From NCBI GenBank assembly GCA_003952965.2, contig CM025852.1, positions 22,662,280 to 22,726,279 on the forward strand: 64,000 bases of DNA, read 5' to 3'. Position 1 is the first letter of the stretch. Each line of letters opens with the position of its first letter. This DNA comes from Morella rubra (lineage: Eukaryota > Streptophyta > Magnoliopsida > Fagales > Myricaceae). Below, piece by piece: positions 26,160 to 37,349 of the stretch. The notes beneath the pieces were generated by a model, which searched no databases, had not been told where the DNA came from, and saw only the letters and a program-made list of their open reading frames with translations. The position numbers were made by a program, and so were the translations under genes.

Positions 26160-27200
26160 ACATTCCATGACTGATGCAGAGTCGCCTTAAAACAGTAAAC
26201 TCAATAATTTCAAATCAGCCGCTCTAGACAACGCCAGATGAGCTGCTTCCGCTTCACCCATGAAAGGATCAGTAGTCTTGAAACGCCTTGTCCAAGCTCG
26301 AAGAATATTACCATTAGAATGGAAGAGAATAGCCGCACCCATGGAAAAAGAAGGTTGAACAGCAATATCAAAGGTCATACGGTAGTAGTGGCTAGGAAGA
26401 AATGAGTTGCACGAAACTTTATGAAGAAAGGCGAGGTCCATGCAGCTAAGTACTCCTGATAAGAGTGTAAAATTTGTTGTAGAAGAGCACAAGGTTCAAA
26501 ACGAATGTTGTCATGCAAAAGCTTATTTCTAGTCATCCACGTAAAATCCAACAGCAAAAAGCTGAAAAGATTTGCAGTCACTAGCCGGAATATTAAGAAG
26601 TCGAGGGTCTAATATGTATTGAATCCAATCTTCATTAATAGATCTATGAAAAAACTCGACATTCAGTTTCCACGGGAAGAGACGCCCAGAGCTGTCGAGA
26701 ATAAGAGCATATAAAAAGAAGATGATGAGTGGACTCCAAGCTAGCCCTAGAGTATGCAAGAGGAGTCTCCCTGAAAGGATGAGTGCAACTGTTGAGCAAT
26801 TTTATGACTAGTAGGTAAAATATCCCAAGCCACCTTCCACAAAAAGAGCTTCAAACGTTCATGCATATTAAGCCGCTATAATTTTTTCCAATCAATGAAC
26901 GGACTTATACCCAGAGTGGATATGGTGATGAGACTTGAGGATTCCTTTCCAAATTTAAGAGGAGGAGCCTTGACGCTCGACATACATAAACTTTAAATTT
27001 TTGAGATACTTGGCACTTAAGCACTTAACCCATGGTCTGGGGTTTGGAGAAATCATCTGCCATCCCAATTTGGAGAGAAGTGCAAAATTCATTTCTTGTA
27101 TCTTTTTTATCCCCACGTCGCTGACTGATTTAGGAGTATAAATCTTATTCAAAAAATGAAGAGATAGATGTTGTTTGCCATCCAACTTGTAACTTCACCA
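26160..27200 (-). mobile_element. LINE (L1-type) C-terminal fragment, degraded
   Basis: Separate minus-strand frames match parts of plant non-LTR reverse transcriptases: at about 27185-26955 an end-of-RT segment (MNFALLSKLGWQMI, WVKCLSAKY), at about 26760-26400 a zf-RVT-like region, and at about 26380-26187 an RNase H-like domain (FSMGAAILFHSNGNILRAW, then GEAEAAHLALSRAADL). The frame is broken by several stops and shifts, and the N-terminal endonuclease and most of the RT are absent, so it is a dead 3' fragment. Its exact borders and target duplications could not be fixed. It is absent from the right duplication copy. Confidence 0.7.
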
Positions 27201-28692
27201 AAATTTGCGGAGAAAAGGAAATATTTTTGCAAATTAATCAAGGGAGTAAGAATGAGGACATATAGTAAATTGGAATTGAAGAAACAATGTTGGTGATGTT
27301 TGATTGTTAAAATTTTGAAGTGGTAAAAATTTTAAGATGTTGGAATTTGTGAAAAAATAAAGAAATAGATAATTTAAATGAATTTTTTTATATTTATTTA
27401 AAATAAAAAGGAATAATTTAATAAGAAAGAAAATTTCGTCTAGTTATTCAAATTGTTGGCCCACAAGCTTCTCCAACACGCTTGAAACAAAAGCTTGCCT
27501 TTCCATCTGACATGAGATTACTATTCCAACGTAACGCAGAGTGTTCCGCGTCCCTGCAATATGAATATGTTGCGTATACGGAGCGTCATGTGATGCACCG
27601 ACTTTACGCTTCCATGTCGGCTCGGATCTTTCTCTCTCTTTCTTTCTTTTTTTTTTTCTTTTGAATTCACGTCGGCCCGGATCAGTATCTCATGAACCGA
27701 TGATATCTCGGAAATTACGTCGAACTTTCCTAGCAAATCAGTGGGCTAAACCTAAACAGGAAGTGGTAATATACATGCGCGCGTGTTTAATGTTTGCCAC
27801 ATCAGACCTCAGAGAAGTTATGACTTATAGATATGGAGGAATAATTTTGTACGATGTTGCCTGCTTCGTGTTGGTCAGGGAATTGTTACAAAGTTTATGA
27901 CTCATGCTGGAGGACACGTGTGCACGAGATGATTGAAGGATTTCCTTTCCATTGCAAATTAGCCCAAATTAGAGGGCCGCCTGAGCCCAGTGCTATCCAA
28001 ACGATCTTTTACAATTATATAATATTTTAATTGTATATTATAATTTAAAGGAAGATAGATATAATATTATAATAATATTTAATATTATCTAAATAAAATT
28101 AATAGTGTGAAGTATAATATTTATTGCGTATTTTTTTAACTGGACGTTCGAGTTAAATTATGGGTAAGTTAAAAAACGTTATTTTTTGCTTTGTTTCACT
28201 CTAATTTTATTCAAGGTAAATTAAATACAAGGCTTGTACATTGAAGAATTGTCCTTTCGTTAAGCCATAGAATTATTCTTACTCTCATAGTTCCTAGAAG
28301 TTTAAAACTTATTCTTCTCTAATCCAAGGCCTTCAACCTTAAAAAGAAAGCGAAGTGTCACCTAGATTACAAGTATATTGCCAAAACATTAGGAAATCTA
28401 CATATATAAACCAATTATTCAATCGTATATGTGGAAAAGCCATACCCATATATAGCGGAACCCAATCGTTGAGGATGCTTATATTGTTTCGAAATCAATC
28501 TCCCCAACATGCTTATTTGTTATAAATTTTAATACCTTTTCACAAACGTCAATAACTTTTCACAAGATCCAACAACTTTTTCATGGACCCTAATAAAATA
28601 TAAACTACCCCCAATCAAAAAAAAAATTCCTCAAATTTTTTTTGAAGCCATCTAAAGAGAGATTCTTCTGATATAAAACATATACAGACTTA

Positions 28693-29476
28693 GGGTATGT
28701 TTGTTTTCAAAAGATTTGACTTAGGGTATGTTCGTTTTCAGAAGATTTTTAGAATGTTGAGTGTTTTGAGAATTTTTAGATGATGTTGAAGGTGTATTGG
28801 TGTTTGTGTAATAGTTATTGAGGTGTAAAAGAAGTAACGATGTTTTTTAAAGTTGTTGTTTGTATAATATTTTTATTGGGATGAGTGAAAAAGATAAAAG
28901 ATAAAATAATATTTTAAATTTATGTTTATTTATAATATTTATTATAATTTCGATTTTTTTAAAATTTTGATACAAATTTATAATATTTTAAATGCGGTTA
29001 AAAAAAGAAAAATAAAAACGAAGAAGAAGACTAAAGAGTGGTTGATGCAATATTAAGTTGCAGGAAAGGGGGCAGGCGCAGGCGCCTACTGACAAGCTGC
29101 GGGGGAAGGGGGGGACTGACGCTGCAGGGGAAGGGGGCAGGTATCACAGAGGATATTTAATGTTCGGCCGAAATGACTATATTGCCCTCCACCAAAACTT
29201 TAACATTGGATAAAACAACTGGGGTATTTCGTCCATTCATCTGTCTAAATGGTTAATGTGCTGATACGTGGAATCATGATTTTCTTAAATTTCGGTTTTA
29301 CCTTTAAATATGTATTTCCTCGAAAGCACTGCGGAAGATATTTTGGTAACTATTTTTAAACATGATCAGGATAAAAATAGAAAATATTTAACAATATCCT
29401 AAATTTAAACATATTTAATTGATTTGAAGGTAACTTAAATGCAAATTTGTGAAAATTCACCTAAATTAATATGCCC
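28693..29476. mobile_element. Longer non-autonomous TIR element in right copy
   Basis: The left copy shows an empty site (cagacttagaaaaaaacatg at ~23386-23405), while here the same flanks are split by ~780 bp starting GGGTATGTTTGTTTTC and ending AATTAATATGCCC. The left end is doubled: a ~30-bp segment beginning gacttagggtatgtt is present twice in tandem (28687 and 28717). The left flank keeps TTA; the right flank reads GGA, so the duplication is not intact. It is likely a member of, or a chimera with, the Tourist-like family. The interior includes GC-richer stretches with ggggaaggggg runs. No transposase was seen. Confidence 0.5.
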
Positions 29477-29962
29477 GGAGAAAAAAACATGAATAACATA
29501 CACATACATATGCGTGATCGTGATGCACGCGCGTGTTAACTTATGTCTCACCTAAGTGCGCGTAATAACACTTGGATGATGGGTCCTATTCTGTTCCCAA
29601 TATGGTTTCCCCTGTCACAATCTACTTTTCAGAAAAAGTTCTGCATTTGCTTTTGTTTTACAGGAAAGAAAAGTGGCATTCCAGAAGTTGCAACAATGGC
29701 CCAATATGCAGCGTGAGCCTGTTTAGAGAGGATTGTCCCCACCAGAGCCATAGAGACTGAGTACCGAAATCCCCCCAAGTCCCAACATATGAATATGCTC
29801 CCAAGTCCTATCCAAGTCACACGCGTGAACGTTTGCAAAGTGTCCCTTTATAGTATAGTTACTCCGACCCAATTTTTTACAAGATCATTAAGTAACAACC
29901 GGCCGTACTAATTGTTCTCCTTTTTTCTTCTTTGGATAATGCTTGCCCTTTTTTGTTACTTT

Positions 29963-30141
29963 GGGATGTTAGTTCAAGTAAAATTTTAAAAATTTAAAGT
30001 GTTTTGAAAATTTTTAAATAGTATTAAATTTTATTGGTATGTATGTAGAAGTTATTTGTAAATAATATTAAAATATATATTTAATTTTAAAATTCTAAAA
30101 TTTACAAAAATTTTAAAATTCTTATAAAACCTAACAACGCC
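29963..30141. mobile_element. Tourist-like MITE in right copy
   Basis: 179 bp with ends GGGATGTTAGTTC and, inverted from the right, GGCGTTGTTAGGTTTT. TTT lies on both sides. The left duplication copy has the uninterrupted site near 25125 (ttctttgttttttgttc), so the insertion followed the large duplication. It shares the AAAATTTTAA-rich subterminal sequence with the family members at 25860 and 45532. Confidence 0.65.
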
Positions 30142-30689
30142 TTTGTTTTTGTTCTTTTCCTTAAAAAATCCGTACTTGTTAAGTCTAAAACCAAAGTCCA
30201 AAATAGTCCATCTTTTGTGGGTGGGCATCTCCCCTAATGTCACTTTCTCTGTTCGTCTCCGTAGAATCTTTGCCTGACATAGTTACCCATGGCCCATGCT
30301 TCTCCTACCTTATATGTCAGACTTTTGTGGGCGGGCATCTTTTTTAGAATTCTAGGAATTGAGGACGAAATTTCCAAGCAAAAGAGGACATTGCATGGTA
30401 TATAGAAAAGTAGACATAATTTCCGAGCAAAAGAGGATATTGTATGGTACATATAAAAATAGACATATGGATAAATTTTATTATAAAATTTATTCGGTTC
30501 GAAATTTTACATGAATAATATTAAATAGTATAAGATCTATCAATTGTGTATATCTCTTTCGTTTTTTTGTAATTTTTTTTTTCATGCAATTTGAAAAGAG
30601 ACATACATAATAGATAAATCTCATTATAAAATTTATGTATATAAAATTTTATATAGACAATATCGTATAGTAGTATATATTATATTTAT

Positions 30690-31170
30690 ATATTTCAAAT
30701 TGCACATACACGTCCGGTGTAAAATTACTACTCTAATACAACGTAATGCAGACTCTTCCACATGGGATGCGTGTAATATGTCGTGTATACGGAGCTTCAT
30801 GTTTTATTATATATCATAAATTAATAATAAATAAGATATAAAATAAATATTCATCTAAAATTTAAAATAAATATTTATTTAAAATAAAATAACAACATTT
30901 TAAAATTATGAATATAAAAAAAAAAATTATGAACCGTCTTAAAATTTAGATTCCCTTTCCATTTATTAGAAAGGAAACCAAATATTTGGTTTCGATAAAT
31001 ATCAAAATTAGAATTGAAATAAGTCATTCGGTTGTATCAGTACCGGTAACCACCTTTACTTTCAAATTGCATGATACACGTCCGACGTGAAATTACTATT
31101 CTAGTCAACTTGATGCAGACTATTCCGCGGGGGACGCGTGCAATATGTTGCGTACACGGAGCTTCATGTG
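30690..31170. repeat. Local ~110-bp duplication
   Basis: A ~110-bp segment occurs at about 30690-30800 and again at about 31060-31170, about 370 bp apart. Shared pieces include tttcaaattgca, acacgtccg-cgt and cggagcttcatg. The same segment occurs once in the left duplication copy (~27505-27600). The sequence between the two is AT-rich without a gene. Confidence 0.6.
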
Positions 31171-32178
31171 ATGCACCGACTTTACGCTTCCATGTCGGCC
31201 CGAATCTCTATTTCTTTTTTTTTCGAATTCAAAAGTCGGCCCGAATCTATATCCTCCACTGCTCGACTCGATGATATCTCGGAAATTACGTCGAAATTTC
31301 CTACCAAATCTGTGGGCTAAACAGGAAGCGGTAATATACGGACGCGCGCGTGTTTAATGTTTGCCACATCAGACCTCAGAGAAGTTATAGATACGGAGGA
31401 ATAATTTTGTACAATGTTGCCTGCTTCGTGTTGGTCAGGGATTTCCCTGACATTGCAAATTAGCCCCAAATTTAGAGGGCGGCCTGGGCCTAGTGCTATC
31501 CAATGAATCTTTTACAATTTCATATTTTTATTATATAACATAATTTTAAAAAATATAGATACAGTATTATAAAGATTATAATATTTAAATTTCAATAATA
31601 TGAACTTCTAATATTTAATGTATATTTTTTTTAACGGGATGTTGGAGCTAACTTATAAGTATTATTAATTTCGAAATTTTTGCGATCTTTCTTTTTTACA
31701 CAAATGTGATAATTATCATACTAAATCTTGAATATGGTTCAAAAGAATAATAACACTTATGAAATTAAAAATAAATAAATAAATAAATAAAACTATCAGT
31801 GCAAGATTTTTCCAAAATAAGGGGAGGGAATGCAACTGCCGAAAGCCATATTTCTTCACGTTGTTTTTTGCTTTGTTTCGCTCTAATTTTATTCAAGGTA
31901 AATTAAATACAAGGCTTGTGCATTGAAGAATTATCCTTTTGTTAATCGGTAGAATTATTCTTACTCTCATAGTTCCTAGAAGTTTAAAACTTCTTCTTCA
32001 CTAATCCAAGGCCTTCAACCTTAAAAAGAAAGCGAAGTGTCACCTAGATTACAAGTATATTGCCAAAACATTAGGAAACCTATATATATAAACCAATTAT
32101 TCAATCGTATATGTGGAAAAGCCATACCCATATATAGCGAAACCCAATGGGCCATACCCAGAGTTTTTCTTGTACTTG

Positions 32179-35100
32179 TTATGGCATCTTTTCCCTGTGC
32201 TCTGGCTTATGAGTCGTCTCAAAATCCACATGAACAAATGCTCGCTCAACTTCGGGGAGTTGTTCGAGCTTCTCTTGGAGGGTCTCCCCAATATTATGTG
32301 CCTGACCAAGAGACATGTCCTCCGGCAATACTATGTCGACCTCAACAAAGTAGTCGCAGCCAAATGTGTACGCCCTAACTGTGTCAATATGCTTGATCTC
32401 CTTGTGGTGGTTCCAGATGAGATATGTTAGCTTTGCCAAATACTCCGGCGGGGCTGTCCTACCAATTAAGGACCTTACGTTCTCCAAGACAGTCTTTGCC
32501 CAGTTACCCACTGTATATATAGCAATCTGCATGCAGTATGATTTCGAGGGTTGATTAATACTAATTAATTAATCAGATCATCCGGGACAGGTTTGAGAAA
32601 TTAACGATTGAGATCAAGAACTAACAATGATGGCGCCGGTGGGATCAAGCCACCAGTAGAATCTGATGGCCAAAACTGCAGTTGCTAGACCGATTGAGTT
32701 GGTGATCACGTCGAATAAATGGTCTTGAGCGTATGCCCTAACAATTTCGTTTTTGAACCTCCGACAGTATACCATGAGCATAAATTTTGCTACCGTGACT
32801 GAGACCATAATCCCTATCATCCATCTTTCTTTCATTGGGTCCGTTTCAGGCTTAGTCTGCATAAAGTTAACGTACGTTGAAAAAAAGATAATCAGTTTTG
32901 ATAGAACAAAAAGATCAAGCAGTTGCATATTGTTTTTTTCTCAGTGATTAATTTATATAGTTGGGTGATTTTTTTTTTTGTAGTAACAAAGAAAAATTCA
33001 AGGCACTCTTGTCTACTGGATTCAGACAGACTCGGAACGAGATAGGAACAAAATCAAGATTGAATAGGAGGTCAATTATATATAAATAAAGCAAAAAAAA
33101 AGTTAATGACTTTTGGAGACCTAGGGGGCCATGGCCCTGGCGGCCCCTAATGCACCGTCCTTGGACCTAGCTAGTAGAGCTTAGTCGCACTCAATGAGTT
33201 TAACGCGATGACAAATTCTTTAGTATGAAACAAAAGCGTAGAAGAGACAAGACATTCGAACTCGTCTCTACGCGGGTGTGACTGTCTCTTAAGACTATTC
33301 TTATCCGCTAGGACACACGTTAGGTAGCTCTTTACGGGGCCTACAATTCCAGTTCAGATGTAAGGCATGTCCACAAGCTTCTCCTTTACATGGACTAGAC
33401 CAGAGCTATCCTACGAGGACGATGTTGACAGGCCGAAGTTGCCGGGGCATGATTATAGCATGCATTGTCCCCTAGAGACTCGGTTATATATAATATTTAA
33501 TCTTCCATCCAAAAATCTCATGAGTGAGATTTACTACGAAACTAACCAAAAGTGGTGATTTGATCAAGTTTGAATCGGCCGGCGTTATCTGAACCCAATT
33601 CGAAAATTTGAACCTAAATTACCATTGATGTATTGAGTTTAACTGAGCGATTAAATGCTGGAGCAACTTTTGTTTTTAGGCTGAACAAGTTAATTTTACA
33701 GTGGGATCATACGGTGTTTTTCCCCATTTTTTTTTTTTTTTTTTTTTTGGCACATTGAAAAAAATCTTATATATGGACAAGGTCACTGAAATAGGATAAA
33801 ACTAAGGCAGACAAATCTCAGGCATTTGAAATTATCCCACATTTCAGGTATTAGATAAGTTAGGAGCTAGATTCGAACCGTACGCGTAACCAATTGCTTG
33901 CTCTAATCTATTGAATTCAAATTTCCCCATGTGTTGACTCTTTTTTTTTTCCGTAGATTTTGACGCATACCTTAGCAATAAGTTCACGAGCTGCTTCGAA
34001 CATTATTTGTAATCCCAGGGTTGCCATTACTGATGAAAAAACGACAATTCCCTGTCAAGTTGTGCATTTGAGCAAAAATATCAGACAGTATTGAAGAAGT
34101 TCCGATCTCTACGTTATCAATTGAATGTATTAATTAGCGACATGTTCTTTTATTAATCCTTTTTTCTGATGAAAAAGAGACAATATGTCAATATGGATCA
34201 TAAAAGGATTGCGACGTTTTACAACGTGCGGTGTACCATATAAAAAACAATGTCAACTTATGAATATTTTCTTAAATAATTAGGAAGGCTTACCACAGGT
34301 TGCATTCGGTTCTTTCCAATAGGATAGCTATATTTATTGGGCTTTTTCATAGCATTAGAGGTAAACCAGAGGATAAAACCCGATAGAAGATCCAAAAAGG
34401 AGTCTAAGGTGGAAGCTATCACTGCCAGTGATCTGCTCTGACTCGAAGCAAACACTTTTGCTATGAAAATCACCATGTTGGCTACGTTAGATGCATGTAT
34501 TGCGAGCCTCTCGCTCCTAGCAACTTGCTCCATTTCATCCTGAATCAACAAGTTCAGTTCGTAAACAATTTGATGAGAGCTAGCTAGAGACCTTCTAAAC
34601 ATTAAACCATTCGAACCCCAACAAGTACAGGACCGGATTCAACATCATTAAATTCAATTATTTCGTTTTCGCTTTTCAGTATATATAGTAGTTCGATCGT
34701 CACACATTGTTGAAACAAGTTTGTAGAGAATGATTATCTTAAAAGTGCGGAAGATAACAGAATAAGGTAAACAAACCTCAGTACTAGACCTTCCAGGCAA
34801 CTTGCCCAACTCAGTAAATGAGTCAACTTCATTGAATCCTTCGAGGATCTCCTCCTGCCTCTTGTAAAACGCTGCCAGTTTTCTTTCCCTCCCTAACGAA
34901 ATAACACAGGGACACGAAAGGCTTAATTTATTGCAATTTAACTCATCTTAGCATATATTATAATAGTAAAAAAGATGTAAAACAAAACAAGAAGATCGAT
35001 CATGGAGCTTACTATGTGTCTCCAGAAGATGTCCACAACCGAAACCAGAATTATTCGCGCGTCTCTCTGGCAACTGTATCCCATCCATGTTGAGCTGCCA

Positions 35101-35196
35101 TGGTGGTGTTGGTGCAGTAATAGCCTGGCCCGCCGGTGGAGGAGATAGAAGCTCAATTCGGTAGTCTGAAGAATCCGTCCGAAGATCGTTTGCCAT
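32179..35196 (-). CDS. Manganese-type cation diffusion facilitator, tandem copy 3 (divergent)
   Basis: Six exons (35196-35013, 34892-34777, 34539-34294, 34051-33971, 32856-32626, 32526-32179) give 401 residues. Exons 3 to 5 keep the lengths of the other copies (246, 81, 231); exon 2 is one codon longer (116) and exon 6 one codon longer (348). Mn-CDF motifs DSFLD (146-150) and DHLFD (254-258) are present. The N-terminus ([20 protein letters not shown]) lacks the RRFLRT segment of copies 1 and 2, and the tail ends [11 protein letters not shown], so this is the oldest or fastest-changing paralogue. The exon 2 acceptor was placed at 34892 to keep frame ([15 protein letters not shown]). It probably also exports Mn2+; a different membrane or tissue is possible. 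Confidence 0.88.
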
Positions 35197-35262
35197 TTTT
35201 TTTTTTATCACAAGAAAAGATAGAAAAAACTCTCACCACTCCTCAAGCAAGCAAATTAACCA

Positions 35263-35284
35263 ATATATATATATATATATATAG
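35263..35284 (-). promoter_or_regulatory. (TA)n tract, probable TATA box of MTP copy 3
   Basis: An alternating TA run 67-88 bp upstream of the ATG at 35196 on the minus strand; this is the right distance for a TATA box. It is also a simple repeat that may vary in length. Confidence 0.4.
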
Positions 35285-35289
35285 ACGTT

Positions 35290-37239
35290 GCATATGCTCA
35301 TCAAATTGTTATAGTCAATTAATTATTATTTAAAGGTCATGATATATAATTAAGCAAACTTGGATCCATGCAATAAGGGCATGTGGAAGGTTTTTTTATA
35401 TGTAGCATTAATGTATTAGGTAGACTGTGTTATGGAGCAGTTGGTAGCTAGTAGGTAGCGTACTAAACGACAAGCATTATGCATAATATATGGGTAGCCC
35501 AATGAATTTTTTTAACATACTCTTTCCCATGCTCTGGTAATTAGAGCTGACTTTGTCTGTTGAATTTGGGATTTAGCAAGTATGGAATTAGCCATTCAGG
35601 GATATCCCGCTCCCAGTAGCTAACAAAATATCTACATGTCGTTTATCGCTCGATTAAGACAACAAACAGTAATTTAGTGTACTAATTACGTCCATGTCTA
35701 TCTCACTTCTGCATATAATTGTATTATCTCTGAAGTCCACTAGACGGCACAAACTCTTTGTTAGTGATCATCAATTTTGCTAGGAGTAATTGCGCAGTAA
35801 TACTATATTTCATGGCAACTTGCTGCGTCCCCAGCGCTCCTTGTCCGACTTTAGGAAATATTTTGAATGTAAAAAAAATTTACAATTAAACATCCAAAAT
35901 CTAAAAAAATTCAATACTACCTCCAATATATTTTCACACAAATTTTAAAATCGATGCACCACACCAGCCACAAAGATAGCAGAAAAAGAAAGCCCTGCAA
36001 CTAAACTAAAAAATCAGAAGCAATTAGGGAGGGATAAATGGTATTTAAATGGAAAAAAGGGACAGTATTTTGACCTTACAAAAGAGATTTTTTCAAAATA
36101 TTTGGGGGGAATGATATTTGAAGGTGTAAAATTAGAATGGAATAATATTTTTGACCTCAAACATGTTTAAAAGGAAAAAAAAAATTCAAAATACAGCCCT
36201 CCTAAATCCGCCCCCGCATGCACCCGCCCCGCATGCATGCAGTTGTCCAAGCCAGCCTCGAGTGGGGCCAAGTGGAGCTGAAAGCGAGCTCAAATTCATT
36301 AAACCATGTGGCTCGTCCATGTCCTCGGCCCTCTATTAGAACAACTTTGGATCCGTACTCTTTGGACCCAATTTTTTTTTTTTTCCGGTACGATACTGTC
36401 AAGGAGGTGTTAATGAGAAACAGGGAGAGAGATTCAAAACGACTTGTGGGGGATAAGCCACTAGTAGTGCAGGCTCTTTGGACGACATGTAGTAGATGTT
36501 GCTACTAGTCGGGTGGTTACTTGTTCCGGGCCGGCTGGGCTGAACTAAACTTTTAATCACCTACCTCGAACTCGGATTATTGAGCCCACTGGACTTAGCG
36601 GAACTTGTAATCTCACCCGAACCCACCTAAATATTGTGGGTTGGGCTCAGAGAACTTGGTCTATAAATTTCCGAAACCGTTCTTAGTACAATACTAATCA
36701 AATAGTTAAAAGGCCAAAAAAAAAAAAAAAATCAGCTGAACAAATATATTACGCTAATAGATCATCATCGTCACGTCAGCCAATACCGTGGTTCTCATGA
36801 GCCGCGTTTGTCAACAACCCTAATTCAGTTAAAGGTCCATGCGTTTCGAATTTCCATTTTGGCACTGACGACTTTGATTCGGTGTAGTCAGCTTCATACC
36901 TTGAAAACATGATTAGCTAGGCACTGTTGCGCTTGACCTGGTTGGGTTGAAAAGACGGATCTTATTCCACTGTCACCAACCCATTGCAGATTTGCAGCTA
37001 CTTGGATATTTCTCAATATAATTTTTGGGGTGCTAGTTCTACAGTAGGGATGGCAATGGCAGGTGTACGTGCAACATGAAAAAGAGACACAAAAGAGGGT
37101 CCAAGTGAAGGGGACTGAGTCGTGGAAATTGATAGTGTGTATATTTAATGAAGAATCGAGCTTCACATTTTCTTGGGAAAATGGTCAATTTGGCCGTTTA
37201 GCACTGCTCTTACTCGTTTTTCTCTCCCACCATCTCTCC
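35290..37239. other. Spacer between MTP copy 3 and the cupredoxin gene
   Basis: No gene recognised. Around 36205-36240 there is a small C-rich direct repeat (cccgcatgca twice). The last ~200 bp are the cupredoxin promoter. Short open frames at 36151-36508 and 36894-37166 lack family motifs. Confidence 0.35.
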
Positions 37240-37247
37240 TTTAAATA
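37240..37247 (+). promoter_or_regulatory. TATA box of the cupredoxin gene
   Basis: TTTAAATA about 105 bp upstream of the ATG at 37350, preceded by CT-rich sequence. The predicted start of transcription is near 37275, giving a ~75-nt 5' UTR. Confidence 0.5.
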
Positions 37248-37349
37248 CCCCCATTAACTCATCCTATCGAAGCCAACATCTTCTTTTGTAATCTTTCCTT
37301 TAGTATCACCATCTTCCTTTGAGGTTCTCTGCGATAGAAGATATCAGAT

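Larger units (their letters stand above)
23173..28468. repeat. Large tandem duplication, left copy
   Basis: It begins in MTP copy 2 intron 1 (ttgaggatgcttatattgtt) and ends with tatatagcggaacccaat at about 28465, directly against the start of the right copy. It contains MTP exon 1 and its upstream region. Relative to the right copy it carries extra sequence between about 25738 and 27508, including a small TIR element and a LINE fragment. Anchors shared with the right copy include tgatgggtcctattctgttc, agtaacaaccggccgtac and gcaccgactttacgcttcca. Confidence 0.85.
28469..32148. repeat. Large tandem duplication, right copy
   Basis: It starts at ttgaggatgcttatattgtt (28469) and ends aacccaat (~32148), 31 bp before the stop codon of MTP copy 3. 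It lacks the 1,230 bp that in the left copy (23769-24998) hold MTP exon 1 and its promoter; the join is gtttgcaaag/tgtcccttta at 29840/29841. It carries two TIR insertions (28693-29476 and 29963-30141) that the left copy lacks. Divergence from the left copy is several percent in aligned parts. Confidence 0.85.

Noticed and set aside
33830-33910. tRNA-like attcgaacc motif
   Set aside because: No matching acceptor, anticodon arm or intact cloverleaf could be traced around it.
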